Below, in pieces: positions 38,550-48,998 of a stretch of DNA of 64,000 nucleotides. This stretch comes from an uncultured Clostridia bacterium (lineage in GTDB: Bacteria; Bacillota; Clostridia; Christensenellales; UBA1242). Location of the stretch: positions 620,001 through 684,000 of the forward strand of contig CAKVHT010000001.1 in the NCBI GenBank assembly GCA_934754375.1, read 5' to 3'. Position numbers and translations under genes: made by a program. How positions within the stretch are numbered: the first letter of the stretch is position 1; the number at the start of each line of letters is the position of its first letter. The notes beneath the pieces are model-generated. The model was not told the origin of the DNA and made no database searches. It worked only from the letters and a program-made list of their open reading frames with translations.

Positions 38550-38577
38550 ATTATACCAGCAAAATCAAATTTGTCAA
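38550..38577 (-). promoter_or_regulatory. promoter of the gene at 38523
   Basis: Minus strand TTGACA (38577-38572), 16 nt, TATAAT (38555-38550). Confidence 0.8.
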
Positions 38578-38665
38578 TATTAAATTAAAAACAAATTATT
38601 TCAATATCATCTTTTTGATGAGATATGAATTAGTTTATTGATTTGGCTGTTCGACAACAATATGT

Positions 38666-38700
38666 AAAAAAAGAACCCGCATTAAACGGGCTCGATTTTT
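38666..38700 (-). terminator. terminator of the zinc-ribbon gene
   Basis: Minus-strand stem GAGCCCG / GCGGGTTC with T7. Its 20-nt core (AAAAAAAGAACCCGCATTAA on the plus strand) is identical to that of the 5S terminator at 39392-39420. Confidence 0.85.
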
Positions 38701-38709
38701 AATACAAGA

Positions 38710-39036
38710 TTATTTGATATTTCTTTTAGTGTGACAATTTGGACACTCTAAATCATCATCAAAAAGTTGATATCCACAAGTTTTACAAAATTTAACATGT
38801 TCAACACCCAAATCATGTTTTAAAATATCTTTATCATTGTTTACGATTTTATGTACATTTTGTTTTGTTGGTAAAACACAAGCAACAGTAATACAAAATC
38901 CAAAAATACCAAAAAGAAAACCTAAAATAAAACCTGTAATCTTGTCCACTTCACTATTGGAACAAACACATGCTGAAATACAACCAAATACTATTCCGCC
39001 TAAAATAATGATTAAGATCCACATTCCCAAACTCAT
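38710..39036 (-). CDS. membrane protein with C-terminal zinc ribbon
   Basis: 108 residues. Two hydrophobic helices (about 4-25 and 33-55) are followed by a hydrophilic linker and a zinc ribbon with CKTC...CPNC (about 84-103). Start has GAGGTGA. It is divergent from an XRE regulator; its promoter -10/-35 spacer contains one of the two palindromic operators, so the regulator very likely controls it. Function unknown. Confidence 0.8.
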   Translation of the reverse strand: MSLGMWILIIILGGIVFGCISACVCSNSEVDKITGFILGFLFGIFGFCITVACVLPTKQNVHKIVNNDKDILKHDLGVEHVKFCKTCGYQLFDDDLECPNCHTKRNIK

Positions 39037-39058
39037 ATTATGTCACCTCGTTAATAAT

Positions 39059-39121
39059 ATTATAAAGAACAAATTGTTCCAAGTCAAATATTTTTGAACA
39101 AATTGTTCTACACTAATTATA
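39059..39121. promoter_or_regulatory. divergent promoter with two palindromic operators
   Basis: Minus-strand promoter: TTGACT (39087-39082), 17 nt, TATAAT (39064-39059). The 13-bp palindrome GAACAAATTGTTC occurs at 39067-39079 (inside that spacer) and again at 39096-39108, 29 bp apart. Plus-strand elements for the regulator are less clear: TTGAAC (39094-39099) with TTATAG 17 nt later would start after the proposed GTG. Binding at either site should block both promoters. Confidence 0.75.
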
Positions 39122-39328
39122 GTGAATTTAAAATTTTCTAAAAGATTAGCCGAATTAAGAATAGAAAGCAATATGTCAAGAAATACCTTGGCAAGTCTTT
39201 TAAAAATTAATCCAAGAACGATTAGTTATTGGGAATTAGGTCAACGCGAATGTAATCTTGAACAATTAATACAACTTGCAATTATATTTAAAACAACCAC
39301 AGATTACATATTAGGGCTAGAAAATTAA
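39122..39328 (+). CDS. small XRE-family transcriptional regulator
   Basis: 68 residues, essentially one helix-turn-helix domain (FSKRLAELRIESNMSRNTLASLLKI ... WELGQRECNLEQLI). It starts with GTG at 39122; the domain begins there, so a later start is unlikely. No ribosome site is visible. It is divergent from the zinc-ribbon membrane protein, with two palindromes in the gap, which fits an autorepressor. The terminator follows directly. Confidence 0.88.
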   Translation: MNLKFSKRLAELRIESNMSRNTLASLLKINPRTISYWELGQRECNLEQLIQLAIIFKTTTDYILGLEN

Positions 39329-39329
39329 A

Positions 39330-39356
39330 AAGAGCTGTAACAGCTTCTTTTTTTAT
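39330..39356 (+). terminator. terminator of the XRE regulator
   Basis: Stem AGAGCTG / CAGCTTCT followed by T7, right after the stop codon. Confidence 0.75.
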
Positions 39357-39391
39357 ATTACATTTATAATGTAAATAAAAACTCAACACAT

Positions 39392-39420
39392 AAAAAAAGA
39401 ACCCGCATTAAGCGGGTTCT
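39392..39420 (-). terminator. terminator of the 23S-5S transcript
   Basis: Minus-strand stem GAACCCGC / GCGGGTTC with loop TTAAT and T7, ten nt past the 5S. Confidence 0.92.
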
Positions 39421-39428
39421 CATCAGGT

Positions 39429-39546
39429 TGATGGCAACGACTTATCTTCTCGGGCCGTCTCCAGCCAAATATTTTCAGCGCGTGAAAGCTTAACTTTTGT
39501 GTTCGGAATGGGAACAAGTGGAACCTTTCAACTATAATCACCATCA
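39429..39546 (-). rRNA. rrf: 5S ribosomal RNA
   Basis: About 118 nt on the minus strand. Terminal helix GATGGTGAT / GTTGCCATC closes, and the conserved CCATTCCGAACACA and GAGACGG stretches are present. It lies about 145 nt downstream of 23S with a terminator following. The ends are estimated. Confidence 0.93.
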
Positions 39547-39577
39547 TGGTTCATTGAACACAACCTTTCGGTTGTTT

Positions 39578-39600
39578 AGAACAATGACAACTGCATATTT
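39578..39600 (-). repeat. 23S processing stem, 3' arm
   Basis: A 23-nt segment whose exact reverse complement lies at 42723-42745, on the far side of the 23S gene. The two arms form the long double strand that RNase III cuts to release pre-23S. Confidence 0.85.
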
Positions 39601-39691
39601 CAGCAAGGCTCGCGCCCGCCGTTCAACTGAACTTATAGAATACAAACACTAAATATAATTTTGCCTAAAGAATTCATTTCTCAAAAGGAAG

Positions 39692-42623
<2,932 letters not shown>

Positions 42624-42722
42624 CTTTTTGTTCCTTTGATTAATGTTCTTTGGCAAAATTACAAATTTGAAATTGAAATAAATTACATTGATGCAATTAC
42701 TTCTCGTATTTGTATTTTTCAA

Positions 42723-42745
42723 AAATATGCAGTTGTCATTGTTCT
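42723..42745 (-). repeat. 23S processing stem, 5' arm
   Basis: Exact reverse complement of 39578-39600 over 23 nt; lies about 100 nt upstream of mature 23S within the leader. Confidence 0.85.
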
Positions 42746-42831
42746 CATACTATAACATTGATTGCTAAAGCAGTTTGTTATAGGCCTCATTTGCAAGTTA
42801 CGAAACCGTCCCTTACATTTGATGCGTTTAC

Positions 42832-42860
42832 ATACTAACACACTTAAAACCTTTTGTCAA
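42832..42860 (-). promoter_or_regulatory. 23S rRNA promoter P2 (proximal)
   Basis: Minus strand TTGACA (42860-42855), 17 nt, TAGTAT (42837-42832). The -35 and spacer (TTGACAAAAGGTTTTAAG) nearly match the proximal 16S promoter, and A/T tracts precede both. Confidence 0.8.
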
Positions 42861-43001
42861 CGGTTTTTTTAAAACTTTTTAAGAAATTTTTCAATTTTTT
42901 TTAAAATTTTTCAAAACCCTACAAAATTCGCATTCAGTATGTTTTTTGACACGTGTTTACAACCATGAATCTGCTTCACTTCGTCACACGAGTCGATAGG
43001 C

Positions 43002-43030
43002 ATGATACCACAACAAAAAACAAAAATCAA
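43002..43030 (-). promoter_or_regulatory. 23S rRNA promoter P1 (distal)
   Basis: Minus strand TTGATT (43030-43025), 17 nt, TATCAT (43007-43002), 170 bp upstream of P2. The rest of 42624-43430 holds no gene. Confidence 0.6.
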
Positions 43031-43162
43031 GCAATTTTAAAAACTTTTTTAAATTTTTTTAAATTTTTTTTATTAGCAATAAAACATGCCATTTGTAAGT
43101 TCCAACTTATGTATTTGCTTGTTTATATTTTTATCTTTTAATTCTGGACATCCGCCCTACAT

Positions 43163-43207
43163 TATATATATGCGTGCGTGATATGCGTGCGCACGTGCGC
43201 ATATATA
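43163..43207. other. alternating purine-pyrimidine tract (Z-DNA candidate) with 14-bp palindrome
   Basis: Two runs of strict purine-pyrimidine alternation, 43163-43180 (18 bp) and 43181-43207 (27 bp), separated by a single break. The second includes the perfect palindrome TGCGCACGTGCGCA (43187-43200 region). Its GC-rich core stands out in an AT-rich spacer between the 23S promoters and the AlkD-like gene. Confidence 0.7.
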
Positions 43208-43395
43208 AATATATTTGTATAGAGCATAAGTCGACTAAAACAAATAAATTAGCGGATATATCTACACTGAACATTTAAACTGTCTTATCTCACCAATACT
43301 TATAAATCAAGTTTGGTTGTCGCCTCTCTATAAATTGTTAAATTTGAACAATTATAAAAGATATTTATTCCCACAGCTGCAACAAATGCAAACAT

Positions 43396-43424
43396 TTGGA
43401 GATTTTTTATCTGTATGATAAAAT
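43396..43424 (+). promoter_or_regulatory. possible leaderless promoter of the AlkD-like gene
   Basis: TTGGAG (43396-43401), 17 nt, TAAAAT (43419-43424), then 6 nt to the ATG. The -35 is weak; the -10 spacing to ATG matches other leaderless genes here. Confidence 0.4.
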
Positions 43425-43430
43425 GAACAC

Positions 43431-44174
43431 ATGAACAATTTTGAATTTTTAACCAAAAACACATGGGCAACTCAAAAAGAATATGCTGATTTTATTTCAT
43501 TTTTAAAATCATTAAGCAAAAATGAGTCGGTTGAATATCATGAACGACATGTAAAAATTTTAAACACAAAGCAAAATGTTTATGCTCTATCAATGGCAAA
43601 TATAAGATTGATAGCAAAATCAATTGCCAAGGGTAACTATTTAAATTTTTTAAATGTTGCCAAAGATGATTCTTATGAAGAAGTGACAATACAGGGTTTG
43701 GTGATTGCCTACCTAAAAGATTTGGAAACACAGATTAAACTTTTAAGCAATTGGGTCGGAAAGATTGACAACTGGTCTTCTTGCGACACTGTTGTGTCAA
43801 CAATGAAATCATTAAAGGCAAGCCCTGAAAAGTCAAAATATTTTGAGCACTACAAAAATATGTGTTTTAACAAACAAGAATTTGTTGCTCGTTTTGGCAT
43901 AGTGTGCATAATGACAAATTATCTTGAACCTGCCTACATTGATGAAGTGTTGAACATTTGCTCAAATCTGCATCATGAAGGTTATTATGTAAAAATGGCT
44001 GTTGCTTGGCTGATAAGTTTTGCATTTATGCAATTTAAAGACAAAACCTATGCCCTATTATCTAAAAAATGTCTGGATAAGTTCACACAAAATAAAGCCA
44101 TAAGCAAATGCCGTGACAGTTATCAAGTATCTGCACAGGATAAAAAAAACCTAATAACATATAGGATAAAATAG
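43431..44174 (+). CDS. DNA alkylation repair protein (AlkD-like HEAT-repeat)
   Basis: 247 residues, all-helical. The family pattern DNWSSCDTV, FVARFGIVCIMTNYL, YYVKMAVAWLISFAFMQF and the basic C-terminal NKAISKCRDSYQV match the AlkC/AlkD HEAT-like glycosylases that remove N3/N7-alkylated purines. The DNW motif carries the conserved Asp-Trp of the active-site pocket. No ribosome binding site; a TAAAAT ends 6 nt before ATG. Single-gene unit. Confidence 0.88.
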   Translation: MNNFEFLTKNTWATQKEYADFISFLKSLSKNESVEYHERHVKILNTKQNVYALSMANIRLIAKSIAKGNYLNFLNVAKDDSYEEVTIQGLVIAYLKDLETQIKLLSNWVGKIDNWSSCDTVVSTMKSLKASPEKSKYFEHYKNMCFNKQEFVARFGIVCIMTNYLEPAYIDEVLNICSNLHHEGYYVKMAVAWLISFAFMQFKDKTYALLSKKCLDKFTQNKAISKCRDSYQVSAQDKKNLITYRIK

Positions 44175-44179
44175 ACATC

Positions 44180-44209
44180 AAAAAAGTTTGCAAAAATGCA
44201 AACTTTTTT
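44180..44209. terminator. bidirectional terminator
   Basis: Stem AAAAGTTTGC / GCAAACTTTT with T-runs on both strands, between convergent genes. Confidence 0.85.
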
Positions 44210-44210
44210 A

Positions 44211-44657
44211 TTAAAATTTTCTATTCAAAATACCAGTCAAGACCATTGCTTGCAATTCTGGACTTAAACAGCATATGTCGTCCGCCATTGATTTTTCTGG
44301 CTTTGTTGACTGACGCATATACTCTTCATAACCTTTTGTTAAATCTTGATATTCCTTTGCAAGTTCTTTACGTACAGGCTTGTTAATTTTTTTATTTTTT
44401 TCTTTTAAATAGTCTTTGAAATCGTCTGCAGAATAACTGCTGTTTTGGTCAAACAATTGCTGTTTGCTCTCTGTTTTTATTTTTTTTGCACTATCAGGTT
44501 TTTTCTCTTCTTGTTGGATTTGCCTTGCTGGTTCTTCTTTTGGCTTTTCCTGTTTTGCTGATTTTTCCTTTTTTTTCATCTTTGGCAAAATCCTGATTAA
44601 AGCCACAATAGGAATCAACACTGCACACACAATAAGCAAAATTTCCATTTTTGTCAT
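44211..44657 (-). CDS. membrane-anchored charged protein downstream of floA
   Basis: 148 residues. An N-terminal membrane helix (about 5-24), a Lys/Glu-rich linker (about 28-70) and a C-terminal helical domain ending SPELQAMVLTGILNRKF. Family not recognised. AGGTG precedes ATG 44657 and it lies 9 nt after floA, so it is the third gene of nfeD-floA-orf. It may be a membrane-microdomain partner of FloA by context only. Confidence 0.75.
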   Translation of the reverse strand: MTKMEILLIVCAVLIPIVALIRILPKMKKKEKSAKQEKPKEEPARQIQQEEKKPDSAKKIKTESKQQLFDQNSSYSADDFKDYLKEKNKKINKPVRKELAKEYQDLTKGYEEYMRQSTKPEKSMADDICCLSPELQAMVLTGILNRKF

Positions 44658-44666
44658 AGGCTACAC

Positions 44667-45713
44667 CTAATTTTCAAATGGATTACCTGGCCTGCCAATA
44701 GGTGCTGATGGTCTTTCTTTGTCCTTATCCGCTTTTCCGCTGATTGATTTACGCATATCTGTGTCAGCCTCCAAATTTTGAAGTTTATAATAGTCCACAA
44801 CACCAAACTTGCCTGTTTTAAGCGCTTGAGCCATTGCTCTATGCACTTCACTTTCCGCAGCCAAAACAACTGCTTTCATCTCTTGTGTTTTTGCTTTCAT
44901 TTCTTGTTCATGAGCAATTGCTTGCGCTTTACGTTCTTCAGCAGCCGCTTGGCTAATTTTCTTTTTAGCTTCTGCTTCTTCAATTTTAAGTTTTGCACCC
45001 ATATTTGAGCCAATATCTACATCACAAATATCAATAGATAAAATCTCATAAGCGGTTTGCCTATCCAAATTGTCTGCTAAAATTGTTTTTGAAATAATTG
45101 ATGGGTCGGCCAAAATTTCACGATGAGTTTCAGCCTTACCGATTGTGCTTACAATCCCCTCGCCAACACGAGCAAGGATCGTTTCAGTATCTGCTGTACC
45201 AATTTGTCTATCAAGACGTGCACGCACTGTAACTTGTGCAAGTGCCTTAACCTGAATACCATTTCTAGCCATTGCTTCTATCCAAGGGGTACGAATCACC
45301 TTTGGTGTAACACTTGTTTTTACAGCTTCAACAACATCTCTTCCCGCCAAATCAATAGCTTTTGCCTGATCCAAAGTCAAATCAATTTTGGCACTATTTG
45401 CAGCAATAAGCGCATCAACAACTTTTTCAATATCACCACCAGCCATAAGGTGAGTTTCCAAATCAACAATATTGATGTTTAAACCTGCTTTTTGGGCAAC
45501 AATATATATGTTTATGATTTTTTTATAGTCCACTTTGCGCATTTTCATACCAATCAACCTTGTCATGCTAACATGTGCACCGCTTGCCAATGCCCTGAAC
45601 CAAATTTTTACAGGTACAAGCACAAAAATGCCAACAATAATCGCAACCAAAACAATAAGAACAATTAACCAAACTGCCCACGCAGGCATTGCTAATAACA
45701 TTGAATTTGTCAT
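44667..45713 (-). CDS. floA: flotillin-like protein FloA
   Basis: 348 residues. N-terminal membrane hairpin (about 14-35), then the SPFH domain with family-typical segments (ARNGIQVKALAQVTVRARL, RVGEGIVSTIGKAETH) and an Ala/Glu/Lys coiled coil (EEAEAKKKISQAAAEERKAQ). It organises functional membrane microdomains. Preceded by nfeD, 30 nt apart, the usual Firmicute order. Confidence 0.95.
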   Translation of the reverse strand: MTNSMLLAMPAWAVWLIVLIVLVAIIVGIFVLVPVKIWFRALASGAHVSMTRLIGMKMRKVDYKKIINIYIVAQKAGLNINIVDLETHLMAGGDIEKVVDALIAANSAKIDLTLDQAKAIDLAGRDVVEAVKTSVTPKVIRTPWIEAMARNGIQVKALAQVTVRARLDRQIGTADTETILARVGEGIVSTIGKAETHREILADPSIISKTILADNLDRQTAYEILSIDICDVDIGSNMGAKLKIEEAEAKKKISQAAAEERKAQAIAHEQEMKAKTQEMKAVVLAAESEVHRAMAQALKTGKFGVVDYYKLQNLEADTDMRKSISGKADKDKERPSAPIGRPGNPFEN

Positions 45714-45743
45714 ACCAATTCTCCTTTAATCCAATTTTCCAAT

Positions 45744-46259
45744 TTATTCAAACCACTTACGAACCATTAAAGTGTTATCTTTTACACCAACAACTTTCAC
45801 ATGTTGATTGTTTTCAATAAATGATTTAACTGAAACAACATCATAAATTTTGCCATTGATTTTCGCTTTTCCGCCAAGATTTAACACCCCAACAGCCCTG
45901 CCAGATTTGCCAATAAGTTTTTTAAGTTCTTTTGCTTCGTGTTTGTCTCGATTTGAAAATGTGTTGTCATTTTCAAACAGACCTGTTTGACCCAAAATGC
46001 CATGCCTTGCGCTGAACACCATAACCATAAGGCAAATGATGAAGAATGCCAAAACCATAAGTATAAGAACAACTGATTGCAACAAGTTAAGCCCTTGACA
46101 TATACGCACAATGATGCCTGCAACAATTGCTATACCGCCAGTTATGCCAAAAAAACCGAAACCTGGCAAAAGCACTTCAACAAATATAAATACCAGACCA
46201 ACAAACAATAATGCTGCTGCAATCCAACTCATTTGAGAAAAAATTTCAACAAATTCCAT
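45744..46259 (-). CDS. NfeD-family membrane protein
   Basis: 171 residues from ATG 46259 (AAGGAG upstream); an in-frame start at 46274 is before that site. Three or four membrane helices (about 10-100) and a C-terminal OB-fold (LIGKSGRAVGVLNLGGKAKIN ... VVSVKSF). It is the short NfeD type without a protease domain, paired with floA downstream. Confidence 0.93.
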   Translation of the reverse strand: MEFVEIFSQMSWIAAALLFVGLVFIFVEVLLPGFGFFGITGGIAIVAGIIVRICQGLNLLQSVVLILMVLAFFIICLMVMVFSARHGILGQTGLFENDNTFSNRDKHEAKELKKLIGKSGRAVGVLNLGGKAKINGKIYDVVSVKSFIENNQHVKVVGVKDNTLMVRKWFE

Positions 46260-46539
46260 AAACACTCCTTCCACGAATGATTTTTTAATTTGACCGAATT
46301 ATATACCAAAAACCCCACCCCGTCAATACCCTTTTTAAAAATTAAGGCAAAATAAAAATTCAACTTTTTGCTTTTATTTTTGAGTTAAAACACACAAAAA
46401 CAGTGGCAAAATTGGCTTTTTAAGCAAAAAAACAACCATCTTTTTACCTCACTGTATTTTAAGTTCTGACATAATACACTAATTTTATTTTGCTGGCACA
46501 CATGTATTAGGCTAGGCATGTTTTTTGGCCATAATAAAC

Positions 46540-46636
46540 CAATTACTTCGCTGGGGCTTATAAATTCAGTTTGTTGCTTAAATCATAGTAAACTGATTTA
46601 TTCCACTTCCACTGATGCTCATAAATTCAGTTTATT
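46540..46636. repeat. intergenic tandem degenerate repeat with inverted repeats
   Basis: Two units of about 50-55 nt. Both end in ATAAATTCAGTTT[G/A]TTG (46560-46577 and 46620-46636). The second unit also begins with TAAACTGA-TTTAT, the near-perfect reverse complement, giving a hairpin. The first 39 nt align with 5701-5739. The rest of the 46275-46725 gap has no gene. Confidence 0.45.
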
Positions 46637-46645
46637 GTTAATACA

Positions 46646-46676
46646 ATAAAAAAATTCCATTTACATGGAACTTTTT
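46646..46676 (-). terminator. terminator of the zinc-ribbon gene at 46726
   Basis: Minus-strand stem TTCCATGTAAATGGAA followed by T7. Confidence 0.8.
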
Positions 46677-46725
46677 AATTCAATTTATCCGTTGTCAAAA
46701 TTCGCTTTATGTTATGTACCAAAAT

Positions 46726-47094
46726 TTATTCTGACTGTTCATTTTTAATTTTTTTAAGATATTTTGCATTTGCAACAATCAATCCTATATATATTACTGA
46801 TAGAATAATTGCCAAACATGATAGGCCCAACTGCAATGTACGATTATTTTTAATAACCAAATTTGAAACAAGCACACATGCACAAGCACATATAATCAAA
46901 ACAATGCTGATAATTTGCCTTACCCTATAATGTTTTTTTTCTTGTTTTTGTTTGTTAGTGTTGTCCACAACATCTTGAGGCATAAGCAATTCTTCTTGAG
47001 TTGGTGTTTTTGTGTAGTCCTTTAATTTAGCGCCACAATTTGAGCAAAATTTGCCATCATTCCTGTTTTCTGCACCACATTCCTTACAAAACAT
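46726..47094 (-). CDS. zinc-ribbon membrane protein
   Basis: 122 residues. An N-terminal zinc ribbon (CKEC...CSNC, residues 3-20), a polar linker, then two membrane helices (about 60-78 and 87-108). Such proteins are common in Firmicutes and mostly uncharacterised. GGTGA precedes ATG 47094. The order is reversed relative to the gene at 38710-39036, which has the ribbon at its C-terminus. Confidence 0.82.
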   Translation of the reverse strand: MFCKECGAENRNDGKFCSNCGAKLKDYTKTPTQEELLMPQDVVDNTNKQKQEKKHYRVRQIISIVLIICACACVLVSNLVIKNNRTLQLGLSCLAIILSVIYIGLIVANAKYLKKIKNEQSE

Positions 47095-47167
47095 ACATCA
47101 CCATTCTAACATTGTGTTAGCCTTTTTCAATTTTATCTTAACAATTTTTTTAGCCTTTGTCAAAGCA

Positions 47168-48001
47168 TTAGCCAATTTTGTTTTCACGATAGTAATAATA
47201 AAAATATTGTTGAGCATATCCTGACAAATTGCCATATCTTTCAGTCAATTCTCTTGTTATCTTGCTACGGTCAGTTTCGTTTTTGTTAAAAATATGATTG
47301 TAAACCTTGTTTATCCAAACATCAACAGGAAACACCGTTTTCACTTGCAAACCAAAAAGCATTATGCAATTTGCAACTTTTTCTCCTATGCCCTTAAAAG
47401 ACATTAATTTATTCTGCATATCTTTTATTTCAGCATGTTTTAGAAAATAAATATCTTCGTTTGTCAACTTTTGCACAGTGTCAAACATCTGTTCAGCCCT
47501 ATAGCCCAAACCTGCCTGTTTAAAATCTTCAACAGTTGCAGTTTTTAATTGCTCAAGGGTTGGAAAAGCATAATAATCGCCCATATATGAGCCAAAATGC
47601 GAACACAAATATTCAATAGACTTTTTAATTCTGCCAATATTGTTGTTTGCACTAATAATAAAACTTATCATCATTTCATACGCATCATTATTTAAAATTC
47701 TTATACCTGATGCAAATTTAATTGCTGGCGCAACTAACTTATCCGTCAAAAGTTGGTCTTTTATCTGTTTGTAGTCAGTTTCAAAATCAAAAAAATTGAA
47801 AAAATAATCTATATCTGTTGATGTGATTTCTATGCGTTGAGGTGTTAGTGATAACGTTGCCATCTTGTCCTTAGAAAAAACTTTTGCAGTGTCTCCATCT
47901 ATTACATATCTAAATATTTGACCACAGCACAAAGTTTGAATCACATTAAAATCTGTTGGTTCATCAACAATGATTTTATTTGATAGTTTTGTTATTTTCA
48001 T
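47168..48001 (-). CDS. ogg: 8-oxoguanine DNA glycosylase/AP lyase (OGG1-type)
   Basis: 277 residues. An N-terminal beta domain (about 1-95), then the HhH-GPD core with MSFKGIGEKVANCIMLFGL, whose Lys is the catalytic residue, and FPVDVWI with the activating Asp. FRYVIDGD and ISFIISANNNI match the OGG family. Removes 8-oxoG opposite C. Start ATG 48001 has AAGGAT and lies 1 nt after the rsmD stop, so co-transcribed with rsmD. Confidence 0.93.
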   Translation of the reverse strand: MKITKLSNKIIVDEPTDFNVIQTLCCGQIFRYVIDGDTAKVFSKDKMATLSLTPQRIEITSTDIDYFFNFFDFETDYKQIKDQLLTDKLVAPAIKFASGIRILNNDAYEMMISFIISANNNIGRIKKSIEYLCSHFGSYMGDYYAFPTLEQLKTATVEDFKQAGLGYRAEQMFDTVQKLTNEDIYFLKHAEIKDMQNKLMSFKGIGEKVANCIMLFGLQVKTVFPVDVWINKVYNHIFNKNETDRSKITRELTERYGNLSGYAQQYFYYYYRENKIG

Positions 48002-48002
48002 A

Positions 48003-48539
48003 TTAATCCTTCAACTTAAACTTATACACTGCAACTGTGCCATAAGTTCGCTTATCAATGTCAAATTGTGGATAATCAAAATTAAAGTCAAGTTCTTTGC
48101 TTGTTTCAAAAATTATTATTCCATTTTTATTTAAACGATTGTTTTTAGCAATAAAATCAATTGCTTCCACCCCCAAATTTGTTCTATATGGTGGATCAAT
48201 GAGCACTATATCAAATTTTGTATTAGTGCTTGTTAAAAAAGACATAGAATCTTTATTTTCAACCTTGAAATTGCCGTCCATATTCTTTAAATTTGCATTG
48301 ATAATTTTGATTGCTTTTGGATTATTGTCAACAAGATAAACCATTTTTGCGCCACGTGAAACACATTCAATCCCCAAAGCCCCAGTGCCAGCAAAAAGGT
48401 CACAAACAACTGCGTCCGCAATGTCAAATTGTATAAGATTAAACATGCTTTCTTTTACCCTATCCAATGTTGGTTTGGTTGTTTGCAAATCAAACTCTTG
48501 CAACTTTTTGCCACGATATTTGCCAGAAATAATTCTCAT
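48003..48539 (-). CDS. rsmD: 16S rRNA (guanine-966-N2) methyltransferase RsmD
   Basis: 178 residues from ATG 48539 (MRIISGKYRGKKL, the exact family start). Motifs: TLDRVKESMFNLI, VCDLFAGTGALGIE (SAM binding) and the catalytic DPPY. The frame extends up to 48779 with low-complexity sequence, rejected because the promoter TTGAAA, 17 nt, TATCAT ends 6 nt before ATG 48539. No ribosome site. Co-transcribed with ogg. Confidence 0.95.
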   Translation of the reverse strand: MRIISGKYRGKKLQEFDLQTTKPTLDRVKESMFNLIQFDIADAVVCDLFAGTGALGIECVSRGAKMVYLVDNNPKAIKIINANLKNMDGNFKVENKDSMSFLTSTNTKFDIVLIDPPYRTNLGVEAIDFIAKNNRLNKNGIIIFETSKELDFNFDYPQFDIDKRTYGTVAVYKFKLKD

Positions 48540-48545
48540 AAGAAT

Positions 48546-48574
48546 ATGATAATTTAAACCTAAAAAATTTTCAA
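48546..48574 (-). promoter_or_regulatory. leaderless promoter of rsmD-ogg
   Basis: Minus strand TTGAAA (48574-48569), 17 nt, TATCAT (48551-48546), then 6 nt (ATTCTT) and ATG. The sequence TATCATATTCTTATGAGAA is identical to the one at 4591-4609. Confidence 0.65.
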
Positions 48575-48647
48575 GCAATTTTGTCAAATATAAAGATTTT
48601 AAATTGGCTTTGTTTGATTTTTGCAACAAAACCAAAATGTATATTAA

Positions 48648-48682
48648 AAAAAACAAAAAACTCAACCGCAAAGTTGAGTTGA
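48648..48682 (-). terminator. terminator of the gene at 48700
   Basis: Minus-strand stem ACTCAACTTTGCGGTTGAGT followed by TTTTTGTTTTTTTT. Confidence 0.85.
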
Positions 48683-48699
48683 ATAAAATAATAACAAAA

Positions 48700-48888
48700 C
48701 TATTCAGCCTTTTTTGTTGATGCTGGCTCAGATTTTTCTTCAACATCTTCAGCAGCATTTTCATTTTGGAAAGCTTCAATCAATGCAATATCCTTCCTAT
48801 TCATTTTAACAAGTACCACCGCCAAAGCAACAATCCCAGCAACAGCAATTGCTATAACAAGATACCACCAAGACCAAACAAAAAACAT
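48700..48888 (-). CDS. short membrane-anchored protein, paralog of 48999-49892
   Basis: 62 residues. N-terminal helix FFVWSWWYLVIAIAVAGIVA, then KMNRKDIALIEAFQNEN and an acidic/Lys tail (EDVEEKSEPASTKKAE). The arrangement Trp-Trp, helix, [N]R-x-D, FQ matches the start of its upstream neighbour (NWWWMVLILVVIIVA ... DVRDKKILKDFQEK), so the two are tandem paralogs that differ in tail length. AAGGAG before ATG. Function unknown. Confidence 0.8.
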   Translation of the reverse strand: MFFVWSWWYLVIAIAVAGIVALAVVLVKMNRKDIALIEAFQNENAAEDVEEKSEPASTKKAE

Positions 48889-48964
48889 AAAAATCTCCTT
48901 ATATTTGAAACAATTATATCAAATAAAAACCAAATAGTAAAACAAATTTTGACATATTTTTAAA

Positions 48965-48995
48965 AAAGAAAGCCAGACAACTGACTCTCTTTCAA
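48965..48995 (-). terminator. terminator of the Lys/Ala-rich gene
   Basis: Minus-strand stem GAAAG...CTTTC followed by six Ts, directly after the stop codon. Confidence 0.6.
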
Positions 48996-48998
48996 TCT

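Noticed and set aside
48540..48779. longer N-terminus for rsmD (80 extra residues)
   Set aside because: Low-complexity residues unlike the family; the true family start MRIISG is at 48539 with a promoter 6 nt upstream.
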